From contig NZ_BQYK01000004.1 of the NCBI RefSeq assembly GCF_023168145.1, positions 92,372 through 156,371 on the forward strand: a DNA stretch of 64,000 nucleotides, in the 5' to 3' direction. The notes under the pieces were generated by a model. That model was given only the letters and a program-made list of their open reading frames with translations. It was not told the origin of the DNA and did not search any database. Shown here piece after piece: positions 27,472 to 36,957 of this stretch (position 1 is the first letter of the stretch; the number at the start of each line of letters is the position of its first letter). The position numbers and the translations under genes are program-made. Source of the DNA: Sporosarcina sp. NCCP-2222. Its GTDB lineage: Bacteria > Bacillota > Bacilli > Bacillales_A > Planococcaceae.

Positions 27472-29331
27472 TCACTCCAAATATCCTTTTTTGATGATTT
27501 TGGTAAAGCTGCGGACAGTCGCAACATAGTAAACTGCATAAATTGCCGTATAAGCGATCATCCATATCATAACGGGTACAACGAAATCCATCATTAACAG
27601 GTTGGAAACCGCTGCGAGTGCCACGCTCCCATGAATGATGCCCAGCAGGAGCGGAACAGCGAAAATGATGCCGATCTGTCCCCGAATTGTTTGTTTCATA
27701 TCCTTCTTCGAAACACCGATCTTATGGAGGATGGCGTATTTTGCCTTGTCCTCCTCAGCTTCCGTCATCATTTTAAAGAAGATGATACTACCTGTTGCAA
27801 CAAGAAAAACAAGCCCTAAAAAGCTTCCGACGAAAAGCAGTGCGCCTAATGATCCGATAGCACTTTTATAGTCCGCCGTCGCGCTTGAAAAGTTCTCGGT
27901 ATATGCTGCCAATCTGTCTGATGTTGCCATCTGATTTTTATAATCACGCACTTGGACAGCTTGTATCAGTTTTTCATCGGACTGAATTTTGTCATACAAC
28001 GAGTCTGGCACGACGAGAGCGTTCCCACCTAATGTCCCGGTATTAAACACCGCCTTCTCGTAAAATGCCGCAACGGTGTAATTGGAATCATTGATTGTGA
28101 CCGATTCCAACTTATCGGACCAGCGTTCGTCGTAATAAGCATCTATTGCGAAGACTTCATCCTCCTCAAGCTTTTGAATTTCTGACCAATTTAAGTTCTT
28201 CGCCAATGATTTGAAAGCCGTCTCATTGATGACGACATATTCCATTTCATTCATATCTTGAGTTACCCGCAGCGTCTTGCTATGGAATGACACTTCCGAT
28301 TCCACGATGGCAGGGTCAATCACCTGCTTCTTCCCTTCCCACATAAAGGAGTAAGGGGTATAGGTCTGCACATTTTTATCCGAGTTGTAATAAACCCCGA
28401 ATACCGCACCGCCTGAAGTGATCGTTGTTGCGCTCAATACCGTGATAACGGTCAGTGTTTTCGCGTTTCCTCTAATCCGATAAAGCAACTGTGAGGCCGT
28501 CATCATATGAAGGCCTTTCCAAGCCCAGTTAGGATTCCCTTTCAACACAGACAACACATAGATCAGCACGCTATGGAACAGCAAATAAGAACCGATGACT
28601 GTCAATGCAATAATTACAATCGGCAAGGCCAGACCTAACAAGCGCCATGCCTCCGATTCGAATAAATCCTGCAAAGCCAGATAATATGCAGCTGCCAACG
28701 CCGCTACACCTATAATTGCTGTGATCACTCTAACTTTCGGCACATCCTCGCCCTTTTTCTCTGCATGAAACAGATCAATCAACTTAAAGCGGTATATGAT
28801 TCGATATCCCATCAATGATGTGAACAAAAAAATGATAAAGAACACGATACAAGTATTCAAAAGCGCATCAAGCGAGAAAGCAAAACCGGCTACGATGTTG
28901 AGATCCATCAGCTTTAACAGGATCGTGAGCAACATTCGGGACAGTAAAAATCCCAACAAAACACCAACGATTAGAGAAAACAGGCCGATTACCATGTTTT
29001 CAAAAAACAAAAGGAAGCCGATTGATTTTTTACGCACCCCTAACAAGGAATAGAGCGCAACTTCCTTCTTTCTTCTCTTCATAAAAAAAGAATTTGAATA
29101 CAGGATAAAAATTGCTACAAAAATTACGAGAACAAATGCAGAGGCACCCATGACCCCCTGGATCTGCTTCGATGTTTCAGCCATCCCGCTAATATTTTCA
29201 CTATATTTCAAAGTGGCAAATGTAAAGTAAATTAAAATAGAAAATACAGTTGATCCAATGTAAAGCGAGTAACTTTTCATATTGCGGCGGATATTCTTCA
29301 GCGCCAAATCAAATAGCGTCATTCGTTTCAC
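27472..29331 (-). CDS. Bce-type ABC transporter permease (FtsX fold)
   Basis: A 619-residue permease with the BceB layout: about ten hydrophobic segments, FtsX-like pairs at each end, and one large extracytoplasmic domain of about 160 residues (roughly 310-475) between helices 7 and 8. Such permeases remove or sense antimicrobial peptides bound to lipid II intermediates. The gene overlaps the ATPase gene by 23 bases and is followed six bases later by the yxeA-like gene. Closest organisation is B. subtilis yxdLM-yxeA. The specific peptide is unknown. Confidence 0.88.
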   Translation of the reverse strand: MKRMTLFDLALKNIRRNMKSYSLYIGSTVFSILIYFTFATLKYSENISGMAETSKQIQGVMGASAFVLVIFVAIFILYSNSFFMKRRKKEVALYSLLGVRKKSIGFLLFFENMVIGLFSLIVGVLLGFLLSRMLLTILLKLMDLNIVAGFAFSLDALLNTCIVFFIIFLFTSLMGYRIIYRFKLIDLFHAEKKGEDVPKVRVITAIIGVAALAAAYYLALQDLFESEAWRLLGLALPIVIIALTVIGSYLLFHSVLIYVLSVLKGNPNWAWKGLHMMTASQLLYRIRGNAKTLTVITVLSATTITSGGAVFGVYYNSDKNVQTYTPYSFMWEGKKQVIDPAIVESEVSFHSKTLRVTQDMNEMEYVVINETAFKSLAKNLNWSEIQKLEEDEVFAIDAYYDERWSDKLESVTINDSNYTVAAFYEKAVFNTGTLGGNALVVPDSLYDKIQSDEKLIQAVQVRDYKNQMATSDRLAAYTENFSSATADYKSAIGSLGALLFVGSFLGLVFLVATGSIIFFKMMTEAEEDKAKYAILHKIGVSKKDMKQTIRGQIGIIFAVPLLLGIIHGSVALAAVSNLLMMDFVVPVMIWMIAYTAIYAVYYVATVRSFTKIIKKGYLE

Positions 29332-30076
29332 CGCCTATTTGTGAAAGCTCGTCCAAAATCACTTGAAAAAACTCTTGGCGCGTCTTCGTGCCGCGAAAAA
29401 TTTCTTTTGACAACCGACCATCTTTTATAAATAAAATCCGTCGACAAAAGCTTGCAGCATATGCATCATGTGTCACCATCAGGATGGTCGCTTCATGCTT
29501 TTCATTCAATGAACTCATGCTTTCCAGCAAATCTGTTGCTGACTTTGAATCCAACGCGCCGGTCGGTTCATCCGCAAAAATGATTTTCGGATTGGAAATT
29601 AACGCACGACTTGCGGCAGTACGCTGCTTCTGTCCGCCAGAAATTTGGTACGGATACTTTTCAAGCAAATTTGATATGCCGAATGCCGCTGCCATTGCTT
29701 CCACCCTTTTTTTAATTTCTGCCGGTTTCTTTTTCGCAATTGCCAGTGGCAATAAGATATTTTCTCGGACAGTCAGTGAATCCAATAAGTTATAGTCTTG
29801 AAAGATGAATCCAAGATGATCCCGCCGGAAGTCCGCTAGTTTTTCCTCATCCATCTTCGCGATATTATCCGTTCCAATGAATATGTCCCCGCTTGTAGGT
29901 GAATCAATTGTTGCAAGGACATTGAGCAGCGTCGATTTCCCCGCTCCCGAAGGACCCATGACACCAACAAACTCCCCGTGATCGATTTCAAATGATATAT
30001 GTTGAAGCGCATTGAATATATTTGCGCCTTTTCCGTATGTTTTTTCAACATTTTTTACAACTAATAATGGTTCCAT
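29309..30076 (-). CDS. Bce-type ABC transporter ATPase
   Basis: A 255-residue MacB/LolD-like ATPase with Walker A GPSGAGKS, Q-loop FQDYNLL, signature ISGGQKQR, Walker B IIFADEPTGALD and H-loop VTHD. It powers the adjacent BceB-type permease. The ATG at 30076 follows AGAGGTG; an in-frame ATG at 30103 is in the promoter region. Two ACCTTAC repeats 22 bases apart upstream suggest control by the divergent OmpR-family response regulator. Confidence 0.9.
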   Translation of the reverse strand: MEPLLVVKNVEKTYGKGANIFNALQHISFEIDHGEFVGVMGPSGAGKSTLLNVLATIDSPTSGDIFIGTDNIAKMDEEKLADFRRDHLGFIFQDYNLLDSLTVRENILLPLAIAKKKPAEIKKRVEAMAAAFGISNLLEKYPYQISGGQKQRTAASRALISNPKIIFADEPTGALDSKSATDLLESMSSLNEKHEATILMVTHDAYAASFCRRILFIKDGRLSKEIFRGTKTRQEFFQVILDELSQIGGETNDAI

Positions 30077-30115
30077 ATTCGCACCTCTTTCGTATGTTTT
30101 CACTATACCGGGATA

Positions 30116-30144
30116 ACCTTACATCAAATTAACTTGGACCTTAC
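30116..30144 (-). promoter_or_regulatory. Direct-repeat response-regulator site candidate
   Basis: ACCTTAC occurs at 30116-30122 and again at 30138-30144 (GTAAGGT on the minus strand), a spacing of 22 bases or two helical turns. This is typical of tandem OmpR/PhoB-type half-sites. It lies 40-70 bases upstream of the transporter start and within the divergent region shared with the regulator. Confidence 0.5.
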
Positions 30145-30238
30145 AAAATCCTTAAATCAAGGCGTATACCGGAGAAATGCTCTATACTATGAGCTAATGA
30201 AACAGCAATTATGGGACCGCATGAAAGGAAGTGACAAT

Positions 30239-30940
30239 GTGGAAAAACCAAGGATTCTAGTTGTAGACGATGAGGGCGATTTGCGGCATTTGATGAAAAC
30301 AGCACTTATGAAGGAAGGATTTTCAGAGATTAAAACGGCGAATTCCGTTCAAGAGGGATGGGAACAGTTCAATACTTTCTCACCAAATATTGCAATATTG
30401 GATATCATGCTTCCTGATGGTGATGGGTATGAGTTGTGCAGAAAAATCCGAGAGGTCTCTCGAATCCCGATTTTATTCCTCTCTGCAAAATCTGATGAAA
30501 CAGACAAGATTTTAGGGCTTGCCATAGGGGGAGATGATTATATTACAAAACCATTCAGCCCGAAGGAAGTCGCCTTTCGGGTGAAAGCTCAATTGAGGAG
30601 GGCCGGCTATTATCAATCAGAAATGGCCTCACAATCCAAAAGGATTACTGTCGGGCCTTTTTCCATGGACGAAGCGGAAACAGAGGTAACAAAACTCGGA
30701 GTGCCTTTAGAGTTGACTGCCAAAGAAATCGGCTTGATGGCTTGTTTCATGCACCATCCAAACCAAATCTTAAGTAAAGAGACACTTTTCGAACGGGTTT
30801 GGGGAGAGGATTTTTTTGGTGCTGATAATACGTTGATGGTTCATATCCGACGCCTCCGGGAAAAAATTGAAGATCAACCCTCAAAACCAGCTTTTCTGAC
30901 AACCGTGAAAGGCTTAGGCTATAAATTTATCTTGAAATAG
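30239..30940 (+). CDS. OmpR-family response regulator
   Basis: A 233-residue regulator: receiver domain (1-118) with acidic pair DDE (10-12), phosphoacceptor Asp55 (ILDIMLPDGDG) and Lys in ITKPF, followed by a winged-helix OmpR DNA-binding domain (about 135-232, ELTAKEIGLM ... TVKGLGYKF). The GTG at 30239 follows AAAGGAAGTG; upstream in-frame ATGs lack a site. It is paired with the kinase eight bases downstream and probably activates the divergent Bce-type transporter genes. Confidence 0.9.
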   Translation: MEKPRILVVDDEGDLRHLMKTALMKEGFSEIKTANSVQEGWEQFNTFSPNIAILDIMLPDGDGYELCRKIREVSRIPILFLSAKSDETDKILGLAIGGDDYITKPFSPKEVAFRVKAQLRRAGYYQSEMASQSKRITVGPFSMDEAETEVTKLGVPLELTAKEIGLMACFMHHPNQILSKETLFERVWGEDFFGADNTLMVHIRRLREKIEDQPSKPAFLTTVKGLGYKFILK

Positions 30941-30948
30941 GTGATCCG

Positions 30949-32328
30949 ATGAAATGGAAGTTAACCGGCAGATATTTATTTTCCGTGCTAAGTATTGTAT
31001 TTATCGTTATATTCGTCAATCTGTTTGTGTTAATCGGCGTCCTTTATTATCAGCAGATGAACGGAAATGAAAACTTCTCCGCCAAATCGGGTGAATCTTA
31101 TGCCCGAGAATTTTCCCGTTATCTAATAACTGAGAATGGACAACCCGTCGTTTCGGAGGAAGGAATAAAATCCTTGGAGGCATTCGGCGGCTGGCTGCAA
31201 GTGCTGGATCAAAATGGGGATGTTGTGGCAAATGCCCTTGCACCGAATGATGCACCTACGCACTATAGTCCAATTGAGCTTGTACATATCTACAAATACA
31301 TGGACGATCAGCTTACAACATATTACATCGGACAATTTAAAGATTACAGCTATCTACTAGGCGTCAAGGACTCTGCAGAACAACGGATCGTCTTCATGTT
31401 CAACGCATCCTCATTCTTGTCGTATGCGTCAAAAGCATTCTTTGCCATGACGATTGCCGATTTGATCATCGCCGCATTGGTCGGCCTCTTATTTAGCATT
31501 ATCATAACGAGACCGGTCTCCTATATGATTGATCGGATATCACAGCTGAAAGAACGTAATTTTTCCGTCCAAAAAATGAAGCGCCAAGGTATTTTCAAGC
31601 CAGTTTTCTCTAATTTGAATGACGTTTCCGGGACATTATTGGCCCATGAAGAAGAACGTACCAAGTTGGAAAAAATGCGAGAAGAATGGATCAGCAACGT
31701 TTCGCATGATTTGAAGACCCCTCTTGCCTCAATTCAAGGCTACGCCGAGTTATTGCGTGAGCACAGCACAACGGAAGCGGAACGGCTCGATTACGCGGAG
31801 ATAATTGAGCGCAAGTCTGTTTACATGAAAGAACTATTGGATGATTTCAATTTAACGATGCGCTTGCGCAATCAGGAAATGCCTCTTCATCGTGAAGAGA
31901 CCCGCATTGAAAATTTCGTCCGTGAGATTGTCATAGACGTATTGAATGATCCCAAGTATAGTGATCATTCCATTTCTTTTGAGGGCAGTGCTCCTGAAGC
32001 AATTTGGTATATCGACCGGCATTTAATGAAGCGGGCAATCATGAACTTCATTAACAACTCCATCATTCATAACAACAGCGATATAGAAGTTTCCGTCAGC
32101 GTCGCGGACACTAACATCATTATTGAAGACAATGGGAAAGGCATTGCCCCGCAGGACATGGACCAAATTTTCGACCGCTATTACAGGGGGGCAAATACGG
32201 AAAACATCTACGGTACCGGCCTAGGATTGGCCATTTCTCGAGATATCGTCGAAGCGCACGGGGGAAAGATTAAATTATCAAGCGAAGCTGGACGAGGGAC
32301 AAAGGTGGAAATTCAGATAGAAGAATGA
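30949..32328 (+). CDS. Sensor histidine kinase with extracytoplasmic domain
   Basis: A 459-residue kinase with TM1 at about 9-33, an extracytoplasmic sensor of about 130 residues, TM2 at about 163-187, a HAMP-like linker, His253 in SNVSHDLKTPLAS, an N box NNSIIHNNSD, and G boxes EDNGKGI and GTGLGLAIS. It is encoded next to a Bce-type transporter, but unlike BceS/YxdK it is not an intramembrane-sensing kinase: those have two helices with almost nothing between and are about 330 residues long. This kinase should therefore sense something itself rather than rely only on the transporter. Confidence 0.9.
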   Translation: MKWKLTGRYLFSVLSIVFIVIFVNLFVLIGVLYYQQMNGNENFSAKSGESYAREFSRYLITENGQPVVSEEGIKSLEAFGGWLQVLDQNGDVVANALAPNDAPTHYSPIELVHIYKYMDDQLTTYYIGQFKDYSYLLGVKDSAEQRIVFMFNASSFLSYASKAFFAMTIADLIIAALVGLLFSIIITRPVSYMIDRISQLKERNFSVQKMKRQGIFKPVFSNLNDVSGTLLAHEEERTKLEKMREEWISNVSHDLKTPLASIQGYAELLREHSTTEAERLDYAEIIERKSVYMKELLDDFNLTMRLRNQEMPLHREETRIENFVREIVIDVLNDPKYSDHSISFEGSAPEAIWYIDRHLMKRAIMNFINNSIIHNNSDIEVSVSVADTNIIIEDNGKGIAPQDMDQIFDRYYRGANTENIYGTGLGLAISRDIVEAHGGKIKLSSEAGRGTKVEIQIEE

Positions 32329-32413
32329 AGGGAAAGGCTGGGGCAAGGTCGCGATTGACACCTTGCCCTACCTGCCCGAAACTTTCTATTGCCGATCAAC
32401 TCTCTTCACATTT

Positions 32414-33844
32414 TCACAGCTGCCGATATCGATATGGGGTCATACCAGTCATTTCTTTGAACTTCCTGCTAAAATACGTCGCATGAGTGAAACCCGCCGA
32501 TCGTGCGACGTCCGCCATGGAGAGATCGGTCTCTTTCAACAAACGAGAAGCCTCTTCAATTCTCTTTTTCAGCAAGGTATCTGAAAAGGATTCCCCTGCT
32601 TCCTTCGAATATTTTCGACTCAGAGTGCTTTTGTGGATGTTCATGTCCTCCGCACAGGCGGCAAGGCCAAAGGATGCATCCCAGTAATTTGATGCAATTC
32701 GTTCCTTCACCTTCTCATCGAAACGGCCAGCATGCTGATATGCAAAACGGACGGTTCCAAATAGCTCCACGACAAACGCAAGGAATGATTCGATAATCCG
32801 ATAGACGACCGGTTCACGGATGATGGTTTCAAAAAGGGAATGATAGGATGCCTCCGTGGATTCAGATGCTAGCGCATTCGCAGACATATAGCGACGCACT
32901 TGCGCAAGAATGCTCGTCAATCTGATCCTCACCATTTCCGGGTCGGGGTACGGCGCAACCACCGTCAAGAAGTCCTGCTCCATCCATTTGCGGATTTCAT
33001 CAGATTGTTGTTTTTCCAACATTTCAATCCAAGTTCTCTGTTCAAGAGGCGTTAAAAACGGATCCACCTCCCGCCAATGGACGTCTTCCTTCTCCCAGGT
33101 GAGAATATCATAGCCATCATAAAAAATTCGTTCATGAAAGCGTCGCATCTTCTTGTAGAGCTCCCGATAGCTGATACGTTGTGTCCCCTCATACAAATAG
33201 ATGGTCAATAGTGTATCCGATTGGTATTTCCATTCAGAGAAAAAGGTCCGGTATGCCTCTTGAAGGACAGCAGATTCTTTTATTTCATGGACAACAAGTA
33301 CAAAATCTGAAAATGGAAAGACGTCATATCGTGTTGGAAAATCGTACCTCTCCAACTCTCTTACGAGATGATGTAATGTATCTGTATGCGATGGGGCGAT
33401 TAAACCGAGGAGCAACGGGCGGTCAGGATATGTATTGCCTAATAAGAAGTCTTCGTAAGTTAGGGGAAGTTCCGGGCTTTCCTGCCGTTTCAAATGTGCT
33501 TTCTCGTTCCGCCGCCGAAACCGAAGCTGCTGTACATGTGATATGAGCCGCTCTGGTTGCAATGGCCTGAATAGAATATCCTCCGCCTTCATGGACAGTG
33601 CTTCGTACACTGTCTGGAAAGTGCGTTCCGATGAAAGACCAAGCCACTCCATATGAGAAGGTATTGTCATTTTCCCCTCTGTAATGAATTTCATGTCAAT
33701 AATATAGAAATCGGCCTCATGCATCCATCCCGTATCTTCTGGCTGTTCAGCTATCGTCACTTTCATATCATTCCATCTCGATGTGAGCAGCCATTTCAAC
33801 CCTTGCGCTTCCAATTGGTCATGAAGAAGCATATAAACATGCAT
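32414..33844 (-). CDS. AraC-family regulator with degenerate receiver domain
   Basis: A 476-residue protein. Residues 1-110 look like a decayed response-regulator receiver: FYIIDM gives Asp50 at the phosphoacceptor position, but the usual N-terminal acidic pair is reduced to H8-D9. The middle 240 residues are unassigned. Residues 377-476 form a double AraC HTH (MNIHKSTLSRKYSKEAG; MADVARSAGFTHATYFSRKFKEMTGMTPYRYR). The layout resembles YesN-type regulators that partner YesM-type kinases, but no kinase or transporter gene is adjacent. Targets are unknown. The ATG at 33844 is preceded by GGGTGGAA. Confidence 0.8.
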   Translation of the reverse strand: MHVYMLLHDQLEAQGLKWLLTSRWNDMKVTIAEQPEDTGWMHEADFYIIDMKFITEGKMTIPSHMEWLGLSSERTFQTVYEALSMKAEDILFRPLQPERLISHVQQLRFRRRNEKAHLKRQESPELPLTYEDFLLGNTYPDRPLLLGLIAPSHTDTLHHLVRELERYDFPTRYDVFPFSDFVLVVHEIKESAVLQEAYRTFFSEWKYQSDTLLTIYLYEGTQRISYRELYKKMRRFHERIFYDGYDILTWEKEDVHWREVDPFLTPLEQRTWIEMLEKQQSDEIRKWMEQDFLTVVAPYPDPEMVRIRLTSILAQVRRYMSANALASESTEASYHSLFETIIREPVVYRIIESFLAFVVELFGTVRFAYQHAGRFDEKVKERIASNYWDASFGLAACAEDMNIHKSTLSRKYSKEAGESFSDTLLKKRIEEASRLLKETDLSMADVARSAGFTHATYFSRKFKEMTGMTPYRYRQL

Positions 33845-33984
33845 AATTCCACCCTCATTCCACTTGAGATTCTCCTTTTGAGAATCAGCTTATCAAAAAG
33901 ATCTCGCTCGTTATTTCTAGATTTTTCCTATACGAGAAATCAAAAACTCGAAAGTGCTCCCGGTTCTTTCATATGAGTGATGCC

Positions 33985-34024
33985 TAAAAAAGAAGGGAGA
34001 AACGGATCTCCCATTTCTCTCCCT
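33985..34024 (-). terminator. Terminator of the 2-hydroxyacid dehydrogenase gene
   Basis: AGGGAGA pairs with TCTCCCT across a 17-base loop and is followed on the minus strand by U-rich sequence. The first arm overlaps the stop codon. Confidence 0.65.
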
Positions 34025-34985
34025 ACACAACCCGATTATCCGGCTCACGGCCTTCCAACACATCCAGGATTGCATCGGCATTCATTCGCATCATCGCTTT
34101 TCTGGTCTCGATCGTTGCACTGCCGATATGCGGCAAAGCCGTCACACTCGGCAGCGTTAGCAATGGGTGATGCTTGGAAACCGGTTCTTTTTCCCAGACA
34201 TCCAGACCGGCGCCCCAAATTGTTTCATTTATCAATGCTTCATACAACGCGTCTTCATCGATAATTCCACCACGTGACATGCTAATCAAGGTCGCCGTCT
34301 TTTTCATAAGACCCAGTTCCCGCTGCCCGATCATTCCGGCTGTCTGTTCTGTCAAAGGCGCTAAAACAACGACATGATCTGCCCTCTCCAATAATTGTTC
34401 CAGCTCCACGTACTCACATCCGTATTTTTGTTCAACCTGGTCTTTCCGGCTCCGGTTATGGTATAGAACACGCATGTTGAAGCCGCTGGCACGCCGCATA
34501 ACCGCTTCCCCGATCCGTCCCATTCCGATAATGCCAAGCGTCTTCCCACCGACATCCATTCCCGTGAAGCCCATCGGTGTCCATGACATCCACCCGCCAT
34601 GCCGCAGTTCCCGTTCCGCCCGATTCAGCCTGCGTGCCGTTGCGAGCAGCAAGGCAAACGCCAAATCAGCCGTCGTCTCGGTGAGCACATCCGGTGTATT
34701 CGTGACGATAATCCCCTTGTCCTTCGCAGCATTTATATCAATATTATTAAATCCTACCCCCATATTGGTGATGACTTTCAATGGTCCCGCCGTTTCCAGC
34801 AGCTCGCGGTCAATACGATCTGAAACGACTGTCCACAGCGCATCGACTTGTGCAATTTCGTCCATTAATACGGAACGGCGCACGGCCGATATATCAGAGT
34901 CCCACATTCTGACTTCAAACTTCTCCCGAAGCGGAGCTACCATCTCCTCCGGCAACTTTCTTGTTATGAACACACTCGGTCTCAT
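34023..34985 (-). CDS. D-isomer-specific 2-hydroxyacid dehydrogenase (glyoxylate/hydroxypyruvate reductase type)
   Basis: A 320-residue NAD(P)-dependent dehydrogenase. The Rossmann motif GMGRIG is present (about 148-153), with the catalytic Arg in SMSRGGIIDE, Glu in DVWEKEP and His in LPHIGSAT. NMGVGFNNID is the substrate-loop motif. Relatives such as B. subtilis YvcT reduce glyoxylate, hydroxypyruvate or 2-ketogluconate; which one applies here cannot be told. The ATG at 34985 follows GGAGGTAAGGGG; an in-frame ATG at 35012 lacks a site. It is monocistronic. Confidence 0.88.
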   Translation of the reverse strand: MRPSVFITRKLPEEMVAPLREKFEVRMWDSDISAVRRSVLMDEIAQVDALWTVVSDRIDRELLETAGPLKVITNMGVGFNNIDINAAKDKGIIVTNTPDVLTETTADLAFALLLATARRLNRAERELRHGGWMSWTPMGFTGMDVGGKTLGIIGMGRIGEAVMRRASGFNMRVLYHNRSRKDQVEQKYGCEYVELEQLLERADHVVVLAPLTEQTAGMIGQRELGLMKKTATLISMSRGGIIDEDALYEALINETIWGAGLDVWEKEPVSKHHPLLTLPSVTALPHIGSATIETRKAMMRMNADAILDVLEGREPDNRVV

Positions 34986-35093
34986 TCCCCTTACCTCCCG
35001 GTTTCGTTTCATCTATCGTAGCATAATTCAGTCATTGATTAACTAACGAATAAAACCTGCACATGCTTTACCTAATGCTAGATAGGCAAAATC

Positions 35094-35134
35094 AAAAAAC
35101 GCTCCACAGCCGTTTCCCCCAGCCGCAGAACGTT
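35094..35134 (-). terminator. Terminator of the moeA-moaA operon
   Basis: On the minus strand AACGTTCTGCGGC pairs over 13 positions (several G-U) with GGCTGTGGAGCGTT, followed by six U residues. It lies just after the moaA stop codon. Confidence 0.8.
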
Positions 35135-35138
35135 TACC

Positions 35139-36149
35139 TCACCCGCCAATATAACTCATATCAATCTTTTTCCTGTTTTTCGCCGTCTGTTCCGTCCGCT
35201 CATCGGAATACCGGTCGCCACGCTGCTCCCATACGGAAATGATCCTGTCACGAATCTCATCATCCTGCATTCCACTGCGGATCAGTTCGCGCAAATCAAA
35301 ACCGCTGGATGCAAACAGGCAGGTGTACAGCTTACCTTCCGAAGAAAGCCTTGCCCGCGTACAAGAGGAACAGAATGATTCTGATACAGACGTGATGAAG
35401 CCGACTTCCGCGCCGTTATCCAGGTAGCGGTAGCGTTTCGCGACTTCTCCAAAATAGGCTTCCTCAGCAGGCTCCATCTCGTACTCCGCTTTCAGCATGT
35501 CATAGATTTCCTTCTTCGTAACGACCTTCTCAAAGCTCCAGCCGTTGTCGTTGCCGACGTCCATGAATTCAATGAACCGAAGCGTCATGCCCCGTTCTTT
35601 GAAATAGGAAGCCATCGGCAGGATTTCCTTTTCGTTGACCCCTTTTTGCACGACCATGTTCATTTTGATGTCAAAGCCGACTTCCTTTGCCCGATCAATA
35701 TTGGAAAGAATGAGATCCGGCTTGATGCCCCGGCCGTTCATTGTTCCGAACAATTCCGGATCGAGCGCATCCAGGCTCATATTCAATCGGCGGAGACCCG
35801 CTTCATAGAGTGGCTTGGCATACTGGCCGAGCAGTACGCCGTTTGTCGTCAGTCCGATATCCTCAATTCCCTCGATTTCTGTCAGCCTGGCAATCAATTT
35901 GGGAAGATCCCGCCGCATCAATGGCTCGCCGCCCGTCAACCTGAGCTTCTTAACGCCTAGAGAGGCAAAAATGCTTGATAATCGCTCAATCTCTTCAAAT
36001 GACAGCAGTTCGCTTTTCGGCAAAAACGCATAATCATCGCCGAATATCTCTTTTGGCATGCAGTACGTACATCTGAAATTGCATCGGTCTGTAACCGAAA
36101 TCCGCAAATCACGGATCGGACGTCCAAGCTTATCGACGATCGCCTCCAT
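35139..36149 (-). CDS. moaA: GTP 3',8-cyclase MoaA
   Basis: A 336-residue radical-SAM enzyme for the first step of molybdopterin synthesis (GTP to 3',8-cyclo-GTP). The N-terminal cluster cysteines are C23, C27 and C30 (CNFRCTYC). The C-terminal second cluster motif [20 protein letters not shown] and the terminal GG are intact. It is last in the moeA-mobB-moaE-moaD-mobA-moaA series, its start overlapping the mobA end by 20 bases. Confidence 0.97.
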   Translation of the reverse strand: MEAIVDKLGRPIRDLRISVTDRCNFRCTYCMPKEIFGDDYAFLPKSELLSFEEIERLSSIFASLGVKKLRLTGGEPLMRRDLPKLIARLTEIEGIEDIGLTTNGVLLGQYAKPLYEAGLRRLNMSLDALDPELFGTMNGRGIKPDLILSNIDRAKEVGFDIKMNMVVQKGVNEKEILPMASYFKERGMTLRFIEFMDVGNDNGWSFEKVVTKKEIYDMLKAEYEMEPAEEAYFGEVAKRYRYLDNGAEVGFITSVSESFCSSCTRARLSSEGKLYTCLFASSGFDLRELIRSGMQDDEIRDRIISVWEQRGDRYSDERTEQTAKNRKKIDMSYIGG

Positions 36150-36723
36150 CTGATCCTCTCCTTTCCAACACGCCGGGTGTATTCACATTCTCGAAAACCT
36201 TCCCTGGGTTGCATGTCAATGAACAGCCATCCACCCACTGGACGCCAATCTTCTCCTGCACTTCCATCACGCGTCTCAGCCTGCTCTCCAGTGCTTTCCT
36301 CAACTCAGCTTGTGCCGAGACATCCCACACCGAAACGAGCGGATGTTTCTTGCCGTCTAAAACAACTGCCGTCACTCCCGATTGATGCCTCTTTAGCAGT
36401 TCACCGATAACGCCCGGCTCCATGAAGGGCATATCACACGGCAGTACGACATAACGATCGGCTTTTATTGACTCCATCCCTGTTAGAATCCCGGCAACCG
36501 GACCTTGTCCTGCAATCTTGGCCAGATCCGTCACCGTCTTGATTCCTATTGGAAATTGCGGCACCAACTCCGGTCTCGTAACAATTAGGCACTCTTCACA
36601 AAAAGGGGCCATTGCCTGAAGTGAGAATCTATAATAAGGCACACCGTCCCACTCCGCAAATGCTTTAGGTGAGCCGAACCGGCTGGATAAGCCGCCTGCC
36701 AAAACAATTCCTGCCGTCTGCAT
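36130..36723 (-). CDS. mobA: Molybdenum cofactor guanylyltransferase MobA
   Basis: A 197-residue nucleotidyltransferase that attaches GMP to molybdopterin to form the guanine-dinucleotide cofactor. The GTP-binding motif is [17 protein letters not shown] (residues 5-21), and LPCDMPF marks the metal site. Its ATG shares a base with the moaD stop codon (TGATG), indicating coupled translation. Its presence means the organism can make the bis-MGD cofactor used by nitrate reductase and formate dehydrogenase. Confidence 0.95.
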   Translation of the reverse strand: MQTAGIVLAGGLSSRFGSPKAFAEWDGVPYYRFSLQAMAPFCEECLIVTRPELVPQFPIGIKTVTDLAKIAGQGPVAGILTGMESIKADRYVVLPCDMPFMEPGVIGELLKRHQSGVTAVVLDGKKHPLVSVWDVSAQAELRKALESRLRRVMEVQEKIGVQWVDGCSLTCNPGKVFENVNTPGVLERRGSDGGDRR

Positions 36724-36956
36724 CAGCCTCCGCTCACAGGAGGGATGAATGCGCAAACGTCTCCGGATCGGATCGTATCTTCCTTTAATGCATATTCTTC
36801 ATTCACAGCGACTTGAACATTGTCTGCACCAAAACCCGGGTATGTCGATTCTGCCCAGTCGAGCAGCTCCGCAACGGTCAGCTCGTCCCGATCGAGTAAC
36901 TCCTCGCCTTTTCCCGCCACATCTCGCAGCCTTGCAAAGTATTTAAGTGTAATCAA
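36723..36956 (-). CDS. moaD: Molybdopterin synthase sulfur-carrier subunit MoaD
   Basis: A 77-residue ubiquitin-like protein ending in the obligatory Gly-Gly (FIPPVSGG), which MoeB adenylates and which then carries the thiocarboxylate used by MoaE. The start is taken as the TTG at 36956, one base after the moaE stop, with an AAAGGGGTGG site; this gives the normal family length, whereas in-frame ATGs far upstream lie inside moaE. Confidence 0.93.
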   Translation of the reverse strand: MITLKYFARLRDVAGKGEELLDRDELTVAELLDWAESTYPGFGADNVQVAVNEEYALKEDTIRSGDVCAFIPPVSGG

Positions 36957-36957
36957 C

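Noticed and set aside
32341-32368. Nine-pair hairpin after the histidine kinase as an intrinsic terminator
   Set aside because: The stem GGGCAAGGT/ACCTTGCCC is perfect, but no U-tract follows on either strand, so it is not called a terminator.
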